This document shows, one piece after another, positions 1 to 9,326 of a stretch of DNA of 32,500 nucleotides. Positions within the stretch are counted from its first letter, which is position 1, and each line of letters opens with the position of its first letter. This stretch comes from an uncultured euryarchaeote. Its GTDB lineage: Archaea; Thermoplasmatota; Poseidoniia; Poseidoniales; Thalassarchaeaceae. A program made the position numbers and the translations under genes. The stretch spans positions 1 to 32,500 of the forward strand of contig CALEIW010000150.1 of NCBI GenBank assembly GCA_937876055.1. The letters run 5' to 3'. The notes below the pieces were generated by a model. The model ran no database searches. It worked only from the letters and a program-made list of their open reading frames with translations, and was not told the origin of the DNA.

Positions 1-1130
1 AATTCTACAGAAGATTCAGGAAAGAAACTGGAATACTGATGGATGGTAAGGCTCCTGTAGGGGGTAAATACAGTTTTGATTCAGAGAATCGTATGTCGTG
101 GAAAGGTCAACCCATTGCACCAGAAGAACCTACATTTGAGGTTACAGACTTAGATAGAGAGGTTGAGGAATTAGTGAATACAGCGTTCAACGACAATCCC
201 GGAAAAATAGATTTGAGTAAAATTCCAACAAATCATTCACAAGCCCTAGAGGCGCTTGATTTTGCAATGCTACATTTGCCTAATTTTGGCCCGTATGAAG
301 ATGCAATGTCAACACAAAGTAAGGGTCTTTTCCATAGCAGATTGGCTTCATTGGTAAATATACACAGGATTATGCCCGCAAATTTGCTTGAATCAGTCTT
401 GAGAACACCAGCTCCAATGAACAGTACTGAAGGATTCGTACGACAACTAATTTGGAGAGAATATGTGAAACATGTTCATGACATTACTGATGGATTCGAG
501 AATATCTCAGTCAATCGGACATTAACTCAGGTTAGAGATGCAATGTGGTACGGCGGAGGGTCTTCCGACCCCCATCCTGGGAAAAATAGACATCCTAATC
601 ACTTAACTCAAGAAAATAATCTACCAATGGCTTACTGGAATGCAGATTCCGGGTTTAATTGTCTGGATACAGTTGTAGAATCTGTAATTGAAGATGGTTG
701 GACTCATCACATCCCTCGCTTGATGGTTTTGGGAAACATTGCCTCACTACTAGACGTTAATCCGCGACAATTGACTGATTGGTTCCATGCCGCATTCATT
801 GATGCCTATGACTGGGTAGTTGAGCCTAATGTCTTGGGGATGGGTACTTTCGCTCTAGGAGAATCGATGATGACAAAACCGTACATCTCTGGCGCCGCAT
901 ACATCAATAGAATGAGCGATTATTGCAAAGAATGTCAATATGATCCAAAGAAAAACTGTCCAATCACAAATCTATACTGGGACTTTATTTCAAGACACTC
1001 AGAATCTTTCATTGGCAATCATAGGATGTCAATTCCAATGCGAAATTCATTACGTCGAGATGAGGATAAAAAGAATATTGATAGACAAACGTTTGAAGCA
1101 TGGACTCGCCGGTTGTGTAAATCAACCTGA
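1..1130 (+). CDS. FeS-type photolyase / cryptochrome-related protein (5' partial)
   Basis: C-terminal part of a flavoprotein of the prokaryotic FeS-BCP / deoxyribodipyrimidine photolyase-related family, which uses FAD and light to repair UV photoproducts, classically (6-4) lesions. The frame is open from base 3 with no start, and the residues before the first Met at 39 (FYRRFRKETGILMDG) continue the family's 'PVGGKYSFDSENR' region. The gene is therefore cut by the window edge and lacks the N-terminal antenna half. Four cysteines fit the family's [4Fe-4S] ligands: C208 (GFNCLD), C296 and C299 (CKEC) and C307, counted from the Met at 39. The FAD-domain 'RQLIWREY' and 'GMGTFALGESMMTKPYISG' stretches are intact. 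It ends 9 bp from the convergent aminotransferase. Which lesion it repairs cannot be read from the sequence. Confidence 0.9.
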   Translation, partial: FYRRFRKETGILMDGKAPVGGKYSFDSENRMSWKGQPIAPEEPTFEVTDLDREVEELVNTAFNDNPGKIDLSKIPTNHSQALEALDFAMLHLPNFGPYEDAMSTQSKGLFHSRLASLVNIHRIMPANLLESVLRTPAPMNSTEGFVRQLIWREYVKHVHDITDGFENISVNRTLTQVRDAMWYGGGSSDPHPGKNRHPNHLTQENNLPMAYWNADSGFNCLDTVVESVIEDGWTHHIPRLMVLGNIASLLDVNPRQLTDWFHAAFIDAYDWVVEPNVLGMGTFALGESMMTKPYISGAAYINRMSDYCKECQYDPKKNCPITNLYWDFISRHSESFIGNHRMSIPMRNSLRRDEDKKNIDRQTFEAWTRRLCKST

Positions 1131-1139
1131 GGATATTTC

Positions 1140-2222
1140 CTAGACTGAAGGCGTCCAACCAAAGGTGTCTGCAGCGCGGCCTTCTTGAATTGAAGTTAGA
1201 GCATCGTAGAGTTGCTTTGTGACAGCACCAACTTCTCCGTCACAATATGTTGCGATACTACCACCGTGTTCAATTGAACCAATAGGGGAGATAACAGCAG
1301 CGGTCCCTGCACAAAATGCTTCATCGGAATCCATTGCAAAATCGATATCCACTTTGGTCTCGAGAACTTGGTAGCCGAGACTTCGAGCCAATTCAATTAC
1401 CGATAGGCGAGTAATTCCGGGAAGGATAGTTCCGGTTAACTCTGGAGTGTAGAGGACTTTGTCTTTGATACAAAAGAAATTGGCCGCTCCAACTTCTTCG
1501 ACATAGCGATGGTTGACTGCGTCAAGATAGATAATCTCAGCATATCCATCGGCTTTTGCGTTCTTTGAAGGCATCATTCCGGGTGCATAGTTTCCGATTG
1601 CCTTTACTCCTCCAGAGCCACCTGGTGCGGCTCTATGATATTCGTCTGATACCTTGAGCGAAATCGGATTCAATCCTCCTTTGAAGTATGGTCCAACCGG
1701 AACCACGTAGACCAAGAATGTGTATTCTGGTGCTGGTGCTACTCCGAGGATTGGGCCACTTCCAAACACGAGTGGCCTGATGTATAATTCTCCTCGGCCA
1801 TTAGGTGGTAGCCATCTGAGATTCTCTTGGACAACGAGGTGAACAGCATCGAGGAACATTTCTTCCGGCACGACAGGCATTCCTAGTCGCTTACAACCAT
1901 CTTGAGCGCGCCTAGCATTCAATTCTGGACGGAATAATAGAACTCTACCATCTTCGGCTCTTCTAGCCTTCATTCCTTCGAATAATCCCTGTCCGTAGTT
2001 AATTACTCCAGCAGCGGGTGATAGCGAGAGATCTTGGAAATCTTGCATAACCCCAGGTTCCCATTCCTCTCCTTGTTTGCAGGTTGCAATATACATCCTG
2101 TCAGTTTCGGTGAAGCTGAAAGTAAGGCTGTCCCAATCAATAGAAGGCTCGTCGTCAGACTCGGTCTCCTCCATCATTGGCTCACCATCCGATGTAGAGG
2201 GGGACGACTCGGCTTTCAACAA
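1140..2222 (-). CDS. ilvE: branched-chain amino acid aminotransferase
   Basis: PLP fold-type IV transaminase that interconverts Leu, Ile and Val with their 2-oxo acids using glutamate/2-oxoglutarate; cytosolic, last step of branched-chain amino acid synthesis. The PLP Schiff-base lysine is K207 in GGVKAIGNYA. Other hallmarks are 'YGQGLFEGMKA', 'LYIRPLVFG', 'EEVGAANFF' and the phosphate-binding 'GTAAVISPIG'. The long form with 'GQGLFEGMKA' resembles eukaryotic/type II BCATs. The TTG at 2222 is preceded by GAGGTGA about 11 nt upstream, and an in-frame TAG sits just upstream, so the start is there or downstream (Met-Met at about 2177). The first roughly 30 residues are acidic, Ser/Glu/Asp-rich and probably disordered. 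It is divergent from DNA polymerase B and convergent with the photolyase. Confidence 0.93.
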   Translation of the reverse strand: MLKAESSPSTSDGEPMMEETESDDEPSIDWDSLTFSFTETDRMYIATCKQGEEWEPGVMQDFQDLSLSPAAGVINYGQGLFEGMKARRAEDGRVLLFRPELNARRAQDGCKRLGMPVVPEEMFLDAVHLVVQENLRWLPPNGRGELYIRPLVFGSGPILGVAPAPEYTFLVYVVPVGPYFKGGLNPISLKVSDEYHRAAPGGSGGVKAIGNYAPGMMPSKNAKADGYAEIIYLDAVNHRYVEEVGAANFFCIKDKVLYTPELTGTILPGITRLSVIELARSLGYQVLETKVDIDFAMDSDEAFCAGTAAVISPIGSIEHGGSIATYCDGEVGAVTKQLYDALTSIQEGRAADTFGWTPSV

Positions 2223-2310
2223 TTTCTAACAAATCACCTCAAACTGTCGTTCCAAGCCACCACACAAGGGTTGATTGCTTACTCTATTTCCCTCTGAGCA
2301 AGGTGTCACA

Positions 2311-4926
2311 ATGCGATGGGATGGAGAGGTTTGTATCGTCTCTGGTTCTTATCAAGCGGTGGCTTCTACACCGCCGCGCACAGTTGTCGAGTTATGGTGT
2401 CGTGCTCGAGAAGGCCATTCCGTGGTACTGCTAGTAGATGGCCTAAGTCCATTCCTAGAGATTGCTCCCTCCGGTAAAGCAGGCCGAGATAGGGATTTGA
2501 AAGACCATCTCGAAATCGTTCAGGAGATGGATGAGGTTGTATCAATCGCAGAGCCGATTGACAAGTGGACTCCATTTGGAGTAAAGCCGCATTATAGAGT
2601 CGAAGTTGAACAGCCATATGTAGTTCCGAGGCTAAGGAAACGACTCGAGGCAGAATGGGAAGTTTCCAGCGCAGACATTCTCTTTGTTCAGCGCTTATTG
2701 TTGGACTTAGACCTAGGGCCCCATATCGCAAGCGGTGGAGAGGTTCTGTGGGCAGGACCTCGCGCACCTTCTAAATTAGCCAGTGAATTTGATGGCAAGA
2801 GGGTCGAGGCCGCAGAGAAGATTCGCGACTTCGGCGGTTCTGGCCTATATCCGTGTGATATGGTGGTAGCCTGCAATATCGCAGATCTATCTCGCACAGA
2901 CCCATTCCCGACTCCCTTTGTCACTCTTTCATTAGACCTAGAGACAAGCGTTCAACACAATACAATACTTTGTGCAGCGGTTATAATTGCAAGAGGTGAA
3001 TCTCGAACCGAGCACGAGTTCCGCGGTTCAGAAAAAGAGATTTTGGAAGGTATGACCAGACTTGTTCGAGATGAAGATCCAGATTTCATCACTGGATATA
3101 ATATTGATAATTTCGATCTACCTAGGATTATTGAACGCGCTGAGGAAAATGCAGGTAAGTCAAAATTTGAACAGGCTGCATTATGCGGTTGGGGAAGAGT
3201 TCCAGCGATTGAGAGTGAATCAAAGCGGCTTAGCCCAGACCGAGCTAGAAATCGAGTTTGGCGATTAACTGGTCGAATACCAATGGATGCTTGGTGGCAG
3301 GTTCGCCAAACCCTCCGTCCTGAGAGAGAATCTCTTCGCTTTGTTGCAAACATGTTGTGGCCAGAGTCTGAAGATAAACAAAAACTCGACATCGATGCAA
3401 GCAAAATGGATGAGGAATGGGCTGCTAGACCAGACGAAGTCATGGAATATTGTGTCAGAGATACCCATCTTCCTCTCGATATACTCGGTCACTTACAATC
3501 GGTAGCGCGTAAAGAAGCCCTAGCGGCGGTTGCAAACACTACGGTTGAGACCGCCGCAGCCGGAACCACCAGTCAATGGATTGACTCACTGGTCATTCGC
3601 TTAGCAGATAAAGAAAAAATCGCTGTTCCAATGACTCAATCCGGTCCACGCCGCCGCGACCAAATCGCGGGAGGCTATGTCCACGAAGTCGAACCAGGAC
3701 TCAAACCATGGGTGGCTGTACTCGATTTCAAATCGATGTATCCATCAATCATGATTTCCCAGAATATTTGCTCAACAACTCTGGTCAGAGATGAGAGCAA
3801 GGAAGAATCTCACAATGTATCTCCCGAAGGCACAGCACGATACGTTTCTTCAGATGAGCGTCGAGGCTTAGTGCCTCGTTTGTTGAGTGAATTAATGGAG
3901 CAACGGGATTATCACAAATCCGAGTTGAAAAAGGCTAGAGAATCTGGTCAAGAAGAAGCCGCTTTCCTTCACGACCAATTACAATATGCGGTTAAGATTC
4001 TGATGAATTCTTTCTATGGAGTATTCGCCTCCTCATTCTACCGTTTCACCCATCCAGATTTGGGCGCGAGTATTACTGAATGGGCTCGACACAATATTCG
4101 CACGATTATCAATAATGTCGAGACCGACGGACATGATGTTGTATATTCGGACACGGACTCAATTTTTGTCAAAGCACCCGTTCAGCCAGATTCACCGATT
4201 AATCGACCGCCGGAGAACTCCTTGGTCTTTGAAGACTGGAAAAATGCTAGGAAAGAGACTTTGGATTTTGGCAATTCACTGGCTGATAGATTTACCAAAG
4301 AAGGCGCTGAATTAGAATTTGAGACCGCCCTCTCGGCCTTCTTTTCACATGGTGCAAAAAAGCGCTATGTCGGCCGAGTAGTTTGGCCCCGTGAAGAGAT
4401 GTTGATTCGAGGCTATGAGGTCCGTCGCACGGATTCATTCCGCCTCCTTACTAGCACCATGACCGAGATGTTTGAATTGATTCTATCTAACGAAGAATGG
4501 TCTGCTGTAGAGATGTCAAAATCGGTAATTGATGATATCAGGGCAAAACGGGTAGAAGTGGCCGACCTTGTGATTTCTAGATCATGCAAAGGAAGTCTAA
4601 GGAGGGATGGAACTGTGGATTTCCATAAGACCTACAAGAATCCAGATTCCCTACCTTACGTGCGCGCGGCTAGACAAAGAATAGAGGCGGGACTTGGGTT
4701 CACACCTGGCATGAAAGTAGGTTGGATAGTAACCAACGGGAAAACATCGCCTATGACAGTTCAAGCTTGGATGGTAGATGAATTAGGCGTAGAATCTCCC
4801 GAGTACGATCCAGAGTTCTACGCTAAGCGATTGGCAACTGCACTAGGTAGAATTACCGAAGCCTTTGGATGGAACGAGAAAGAATTACTGCAAGGCACTA
4901 GACAACAAACTCTCTTTGATTTCTAG
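2311..4926 (+). CDS. polB: DNA polymerase, family B
   Basis: Replicative family-B DNA polymerase with a 3'-5' proofreading domain, 871 aa from the chosen start. Exonuclease motifs: ExoI DLE (D209/E211), ExoII 'GYNIDNFDLP', ExoIII 'YCVRDTHLP'. Polymerase motifs: A 'DFKSMYPSI' (D472), B 'KILMNSFYG' (from K562), C 'YSDTDS' (D614, D616), followed by KKRY and 'RGYEVRRTDS'. The last residues, QQTLFDF, form a PIP box, expected to bind the sliding clamp PCNA. ATG 2311 was chosen over the TTG at 2275 because AAGGTG lies 5 nt upstream and the extra 12 residues look non-coding. No intein was seen. Its promoter must share the roughly 90-bp gap with the divergent aminotransferase. Confidence 0.96.
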   Translation: MRWDGEVCIVSGSYQAVASTPPRTVVELWCRAREGHSVVLLVDGLSPFLEIAPSGKAGRDRDLKDHLEIVQEMDEVVSIAEPIDKWTPFGVKPHYRVEVEQPYVVPRLRKRLEAEWEVSSADILFVQRLLLDLDLGPHIASGGEVLWAGPRAPSKLASEFDGKRVEAAEKIRDFGGSGLYPCDMVVACNIADLSRTDPFPTPFVTLSLDLETSVQHNTILCAAVIIARGESRTEHEFRGSEKEILEGMTRLVRDEDPDFITGYNIDNFDLPRIIERAEENAGKSKFEQAALCGWGRVPAIESESKRLSPDRARNRVWRLTGRIPMDAWWQVRQTLRPERESLRFVANMLWPESEDKQKLDIDASKMDEEWAARPDEVMEYCVRDTHLPLDILGHLQSVARKEALAAVANTTVETAAAGTTSQWIDSLVIRLADKEKIAVPMTQSGPRRRDQIAGGYVHEVEPGLKPWVAVLDFKSMYPSIMISQNICSTTLVRDESKEESHNVSPEGTARYVSSDERRGLVPRLLSELMEQRDYHKSELKKARESGQEEAAFLHDQLQYAVKILMNSFYGVFASSFYRFTHPDLGASITEWARHNIRTIINNVETDGHDVVYSDTDSIFVKAPVQPDSPINRPPENSLVFEDWKNARKETLDFGNSLADRFTKEGAELEFETALSAFFSHGAKKRYVGRVVWPREEMLIRGYEVRRTDSFRLLTSTMTEMFELILSNEEWSAVEMSKSVIDDIRAKRVEVADLVISRSCKGSLRRDGTVDFHKTYKNPDSLPYVRAARQRIEAGLGFTPGMKVGWIVTNGKTSPMTVQAWMVDELGVESPEYDPEFYAKRLATALGRITEAFGWNEKELLQGTRQQTLFDF

Positions 4927-4950
4927 GGATTACGGGAATCCGTAGGGTTG

Positions 4951-6156
4951 ATGACGACCACCATCACACCCATGGCTATGAGAGGAGCGGGTGGATTGGC
5001 CCCGATGGTCGTATTACTATTGCTCAGCGCGGCATTTGCAGGATGTTTGGAGACCTTCAGTTTGAATGGAGCTCCAAGTGCAAAAATGAGTATTGATCCT
5101 GACGGGTCAGTGCGAGCTGGTGATTCGGTTACCTTCAGCGCAGTAGGCTCTTCTGACCCAGACGCAGATGCTCTAACCTTCACATGGGATTTCGGCGATG
5201 GAGACCTCGGCGACGGCCTAACAACCAGCCACTCCTATTCACAAGCGGGAGAATATATGGTAACTCTAACCGTAAGCGATGGAAATTACGAGACATCTGT
5301 AAGTGACACAATTTCTGTAATCGACTCCTCAGCTAGGGAACCAAAAGCAGAGATAACTACTGCAAAGGACGATGATTGTGATGGTGAGGATGCACCAGCA
5401 GGCTCCTTTGTACTAGTATGGGTGTGTGAGGATAAGGAAGAAGATGACAGAAGCATTACTGTAGAAACCTCAGTTACACTAGATGGTTCTGATTCTTGGG
5501 CAGGATGTAATCCAGATAATTCGGATTGTTACGCAGAAGAATATCTAGTGTCTTGGGAATGGGATTTGGACTTAGATACCGACTCCGATGAAGATGGCGA
5601 TCCAGAGAACGATGTCGATGCGACTGGAGAAACCATTACTCTCGAAGATATGCCGGCCGGTTCATGGGACATCAAGTTGAAAGTTACAGACAACAATGGC
5701 CTAACGGACTCTGACGAATCAACTCTCTACATTAACTACAGAGGGACTTGGACTGACTTTGTCATCGACCGAAGATATCAGGATCCGGTAATCATGACTT
5801 GGGATTACCCGGTGACCTACGATAATGATGGACAGAATAAGATTAGATACCTTAGGACCAAACTAACTTACCCCGCAGAGGATGGTGACCAACCATTTGG
5901 CGGGGTTGATACTGAGAATAAACTCGACCTATTCATCTTCAATGAGACCGATGAAGAGGTCGCAAACACTACCGGCGTTGGTGATGATAACCGAAACGCC
6001 GGTGATTGTCAATCGGATGACCGCTGTGTTTGGCTGGTAATTGGTGGCTCAACAGTAAGAGGATTTGATCCTGGCACTTGGACCGTCGACCTGCAGAATG
6101 AGAAAACGCACAACACAGAGGTCAAGAGTTTGATGATTGAATTGCAATATCGATGA
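4951..6156 (+). CDS. PKD-domain lipoprotein, Asp-rich
   Basis: Probable cell-surface lipoprotein of unknown function, about 401 aa. The N-terminus has a hydrophobic signal with lipobox LSAAFAGC (C32), so lipid anchoring outside the cytoplasmic membrane is expected. Residues about 45-125 are a clear PKD/Ig-like domain ('GSSDPDADALTFTWDFGDG', 'GEYMVTLTVSDG'). A second, more divergent PKD-like repeat follows, carrying an Asp/Glu run near residues 206-224 (DTDSDEDGDPEND) that resembles Ca-binding loops. The roughly 130-residue C-terminus is beta-rich and ends 'VKSLMIELQYR'; I do not recognise it. Start: ATG 4951, just after a TTG at 4948; ATG 4978 is also possible. It begins 24 nt after polB on the same strand, probably by chance rather than through shared function. 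Confidence 0.8.
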   Translation: MTTTITPMAMRGAGGLAPMVVLLLLSAAFAGCLETFSLNGAPSAKMSIDPDGSVRAGDSVTFSAVGSSDPDADALTFTWDFGDGDLGDGLTTSHSYSQAGEYMVTLTVSDGNYETSVSDTISVIDSSAREPKAEITTAKDDDCDGEDAPAGSFVLVWVCEDKEEDDRSITVETSVTLDGSDSWAGCNPDNSDCYAEEYLVSWEWDLDLDTDSDEDGDPENDVDATGETITLEDMPAGSWDIKLKVTDNNGLTDSDESTLYINYRGTWTDFVIDRRYQDPVIMTWDYPVTYDNDGQNKIRYLRTKLTYPAEDGDQPFGGVDTENKLDLFIFNETDEEVANTTGVGDDNRNAGDCQSDDRCVWLVIGGSTVRGFDPGTWTVDLQNEKTHNTEVKSLMIELQYR

Positions 6157-6199
6157 ACTGCGACGAAGAATTAACCCTCAAATTCAGTTGAATTGACGC

Positions 6200-6214
6200 C
6201 TCCCCTATGGGGAG
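6200..6214. terminator. GC-rich hairpin between PKD lipoprotein and EF-1alpha
   Basis: Perfect 6-bp inverted repeat CTCCCC-TAT-GGGGAG in the roughly 110-bp gap before EF-1alpha. No long T-run follows, so it could equally be a leader element. The weak TATA-like stretch TTCAAATA lies immediately downstream at about 6218-6225, which would place an EF-1alpha transcription start near 6245. The hairpin would then lie upstream of the EF-1alpha transcript. Confidence 0.35.
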
Positions 6215-6265
6215 AGATTCAAATAGGCATCATTGGTCGGCGGGCCACACTTAGAGGTGGATATT

Positions 6266-7549
6266 ATGGGTTCACAGTGGGAAGATAAGAGCAAGCCGCA
6301 CCTAAACATCGTGTTCATTGGGCACGTCGATCATGGAAAGTCAACAACCGTAGGACGTTTACTGCTAGACACAGGTCACATCGAAGAACACATTATTGAG
6401 AAGAACGAACAGTTAGCATCCGAGGCAGGAAAGGCTGGATTCGGTCTTGCTTACGTTATGGATGGTCTGAAGGAAGAGCGCGAGCGTGGTATCACTATCG
6501 ATGTCGCGCACAAGGAGCTTTTCACTCCAAACTATTACTTCACAATCATCGATGCTCCAGGGCACCGTGACTTCGTGAAGAACATGATTACAGGAACCAG
6601 CCAGGCTGATGCCGCTGTTCTACTATGTGCGGCTAACGACGGTGTTAACGCGCAGACTCGTGAGCACGCTTTCCTAGCAAAGGTTCTGGGAGTCAAGCAA
6701 CTGATTGTTAACGTCAACAAGATGGACATCAGTGGTGTAGACTACTCCGAGGACAAGTACAATCAGACAGTCGCAGAGGTAGATAACCTACTCAAGCTAT
6801 CAGGATTTAACCCGGATGATGTACCAAAGATTCCTTGTTCCTCTTTCAATGGAGAGAATCTATTCAACAAGTCCGACAACATGCCTTGGTACAAGGGTCC
6901 TACCCTATTCGAAGCAATTGACGGAATTCAGATGCCTCCAAAGCCTGTTGACAGGCCACTCAGGCTACCTGTACAAGACGTCTACAAGATTAGCGGAATT
7001 GGAACTGTACCAGTCGGTAAGGTAGAGACTGGTGTTCTAGAAAGAGGCAAGACAGTTGTATTCAACCCAAGCCAGAAGTCTGCTGAAGTAAAGGACATTG
7101 AGATGCACCACACCAGCCACGCAAAGGCTGAGCCTGGTGATAACGTTGGATTCAACGTTCGTGGACTAGCAGCTAACGACATCCGAAGAGGAGACGTAGC
7201 AGGTTACTCGGACAACGAGCCAATGTTCGTACGTCACGATGAGACATTTGTTGGCCAGATCCAACTTATGGAGATTCCAAAGGCAATTGGCGCAGGATAC
7301 ACTCCTGTATTCCACGCACACACAGCTCAGGTAGCAGTTAGATTCGTAGAACTTCTAGAGAATTCCAAGACTAAGGAAGCAAACCCACCGTTCCTAAAGA
7401 CCGGTGACGCTGCTCTAGTTCGCTTCGCTCCAACAAAGCCAATGGCAATTGAGCAAATGGATACATTCCCTGAGTTGTCAAGATTCGCTATCCGTGACAT
7501 GGGTAAGACCGTGGCTGCTGGCGTTTGCTTGAAGATTGACAAGAAGTGA
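6266..7549 (+). CDS. tuf: translation elongation factor 1-alpha
   Basis: GTPase that delivers aminoacyl-tRNA to the ribosomal A site, 427 aa, archaeal/eukaryotic type. G1 is GHVDHGKST from G19, switch I '[13 protein letters not shown]', G3 DAPGH, G4 NKMD, G5 near 'CSSF'. Domains 2 and 3 follow ('[24 protein letters not shown]', 'NVGFNVRG'). The start at ATG 6266 is supported by GAGGTG 6 nt upstream; the upstream ATG at 6233 adds 11 unlikely residues. Codon choice is notably more regular than in neighbours (AAG, GAG, CTA rich), as expected for a highly expressed gene. The adjacent uS10 reproduces the archaeal EF-1alpha-S10 pair, but the usual S12, S7 and EF-2 partners are not upstream. Confidence 0.97.
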   Translation: MGSQWEDKSKPHLNIVFIGHVDHGKSTTVGRLLLDTGHIEEHIIEKNEQLASEAGKAGFGLAYVMDGLKEERERGITIDVAHKELFTPNYYFTIIDAPGHRDFVKNMITGTSQADAAVLLCAANDGVNAQTREHAFLAKVLGVKQLIVNVNKMDISGVDYSEDKYNQTVAEVDNLLKLSGFNPDDVPKIPCSSFNGENLFNKSDNMPWYKGPTLFEAIDGIQMPPKPVDRPLRLPVQDVYKISGIGTVPVGKVETGVLERGKTVVFNPSQKSAEVKDIEMHHTSHAKAEPGDNVGFNVRGLAANDIRRGDVAGYSDNEPMFVRHDETFVGQIQLMEIPKAIGAGYTPVFHAHTAQVAVRFVELLENSKTKEANPPFLKTGDAALVRFAPTKPMAIEQMDTFPELSRFAIRDMGKTVAAGVCLKIDKK

Positions 7550-7586
7550 ATTTGGTAACATAGGCTGAGGACTCGGAGAGGGTACT

Positions 7587-7916
7587 ATGGCCGTTATCAC
7601 CAAAATCAAGCTGACTGGTGAAAACCACGAAGATGTCGACATGGTATGTGGGCAGATTAAGGCAATTTGTGACGAGACAGGCGTTGACCTACGCGGGCCA
7701 ATTCCCCTCCCAACTCGCAAATTGGTAGTTCCATGCCGCAAGAGCCCAGATGGCGAAGGCGCTGAAACATGGGATCATTGGGAAATGCGTATTCACAAGC
7801 GACTTCTGGAACTTGTGACATCTGCTGCTAAGGACGAAAAGGCACTACGCCGAGTCCTGCGCCTAGACTATCCTGACTCGGTTACAATCGAGTTGTCTCT
7901 AAGGCACCTAGGTTGA
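7587..7916 (+). CDS. rpsJ: 30S ribosomal protein uS10
   Basis: Small-subunit head protein, 109 aa, in the archaeal length range. Diagnostic stretches are 'GPIPLPTRKLVVPCRKSPDG', 'WEMRIHKRLLEL' and the C-terminal 'VTIELSLRHLG'. It lies 37 nt after EF-1alpha on the same strand, the usual archaeal arrangement, and has a purine-rich GGAGAGGG just upstream of its ATG. It almost certainly shares a transcript with EF-1alpha and ends 5 bp from the convergent aminopeptidase gene. Confidence 0.96.
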   Translation: MAVITKIKLTGENHEDVDMVCGQIKAICDETGVDLRGPIPLPTRKLVVPCRKSPDGEGAETWDHWEMRIHKRLLELVTSAAKDEKALRRVLRLDYPDSVTIELSLRHLG

Positions 7917-7921
7917 TTCCA

Positions 7922-9274
7922 TCACTGGAACGCTTCGTCTTTTGCTAGACTCCCCATTGGGTCCCAAGCTGGAAGCACGACTGGTTCAGTCATCATACCG
8001 GCCTTCATCTCATCAGAGAGATATTTGCTTGGACATGCAATCTCGAACATGTGTTCGTCATACCATGAATCGTTCATCGTGTAGAATCCCTTTCTGCCAG
8101 ATTGCTCAGCTCCCCATGAATTTTCAACACGCCACCTTCGTGGTTTCCCATCTACTACATCGACACCGGTAAACAGCATAGCGTGCGTCATCATAGTCTG
8201 GCTATACCTAAGTCGGTCGGCTTTATTCATGCCAAATTCAGCGCCGTATAAGGCTCCGAAATCGAATAACTTGGCGTCCCAAAGACCTCTCTTTCGGTGC
8301 ATTTGCTTCCCTACATCACACCCCATCCAAACAGGTAATCCATCCTCCAATAGGCTCTGAGTGATGCCTTTCATCTCCTCACTTGGAACATTCAGATAAA
8401 CCACTGGTGGTCCTCCAGCAACATTTTGCAAATAGTCAACAGTGTAGGTTTGGTAGTATTCGTTCCTTGGATCGTTTACGATGCAAACATAGTCTTCCCA
8501 ATCGATTTCAACGAAATCTTTCGCGAATTCTTGAGGAGTCATTGTTCCTCTACGATGCAACTTGCCGTCTTTGTCCTCCCATTGCCAATCGAACTTTTCT
8601 GGCGGAGTTCCCAGGTGGATGCAAAGAATTCTCCAGATGTCTGCAAGCCGCGAATCTTTGTGCGCACGAGCCTCTGCAGTACTACCACCGGAATCGAGGA
8701 TTTCACGAATCTCACAAGCTCCAGTTCTCAATATGTCCTTGAGATTTGCATTCATGTAGCGAGTACTGGATGAAGATCGAGATTCAGGATAAGCCGATTT
8801 TGGAACTAGTCCGTGCTTTCTAATCAGATTCATCGCCATATTCCATTGCCCACCATCTCCTATTGGGTCACCTAGTAGGAAACCGATTGTGCGATCATCG
8901 ACAGGGCGTTCGGCGGTCTCAATAATCGCTTCATAGAAGTGGTTGGCCCGCTCAAATTTGTCCCAGAAGTGAATGTGAGCCTGACTAAACTCGAAATTTT
9001 TCACATTCATCTTCTTCATTGTGCTTGGCCGAAATAAGTTCAGTGTGGCGAATAGCCAACAACGACCGCTTCTCTTTTGATGAGTCACCTTCCATTTGTC
9101 CAATTTAATTGAGAATGAAAAATCAATTTCTTGAACTAAATCTCTATCCAAAGCCACTTCCAACAATTCGTTGTTTGAGACCGCGTTTTGAGCTAATTTT
9201 GCTGAGGGGTCAGCATCGAATGTTTTGCGTAATTCTTTGACTCTATTTTTGCTAATCGTCTTACCCATGGCCAT
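7922..9274 (-). CDS. pepC: aminopeptidase C / bleomycin hydrolase family (peptidase C1B)
   Basis: Papain-fold cytosolic cysteine aminopeptidase, about 450 aa, matching family length. The catalytic triad is visible: C72 in 'SGRCWLFATLN', H364 in 'MTHAMLFTG', N385 in 'VENSWG'. The family N-terminus 'ISKNRVKELRKTFDADPSAKLAQNAVS' is present. The longer ORF beginning at 9343 would overlap the preceding gene, and its first 23 residues do not look like family sequence, so ATG 9274 (or 9268) is preferred. Homologues form hexameric rings with inward active sites and trim peptides from the N-terminus. Its role here is presumably peptide recycling in a protein-degrading heterotroph (inference). The family is mainly bacterial and eukaryotic. 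Confidence 0.93.
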   Translation of the reverse strand: MAMGKTISKNRVKELRKTFDADPSAKLAQNAVSNNELLEVALDRDLVQEIDFSFSIKLDKWKVTHQKRSGRCWLFATLNLFRPSTMKKMNVKNFEFSQAHIHFWDKFERANHFYEAIIETAERPVDDRTIGFLLGDPIGDGGQWNMAMNLIRKHGLVPKSAYPESRSSSSTRYMNANLKDILRTGACEIREILDSGGSTAEARAHKDSRLADIWRILCIHLGTPPEKFDWQWEDKDGKLHRRGTMTPQEFAKDFVEIDWEDYVCIVNDPRNEYYQTYTVDYLQNVAGGPPVVYLNVPSEEMKGITQSLLEDGLPVWMGCDVGKQMHRKRGLWDAKLFDFGALYGAEFGMNKADRLRYSQTMMTHAMLFTGVDVVDGKPRRWRVENSWGAEQSGRKGFYTMNDSWYDEHMFEIACPSKYLSDEMKAGMMTEPVVLPAWDPMGSLAKDEAFQ

Positions 9275-9326
9275 GCACCGCAGGTATGACTTCGTTGAAA
9301 GGCGCTGGATAATCATTGGCGCGTGT

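Noticed and set aside
2311-4926. Intein in DNA polymerase B
   Set aside because: The motifs A, B and C are contiguous with normal spacing; no splicing blocks are seen.
8383-8773. Plus-strand ORFs of 65-119 aa
   Set aside because: Antisense to the intact C1B peptidase, which has its full catalytic triad.
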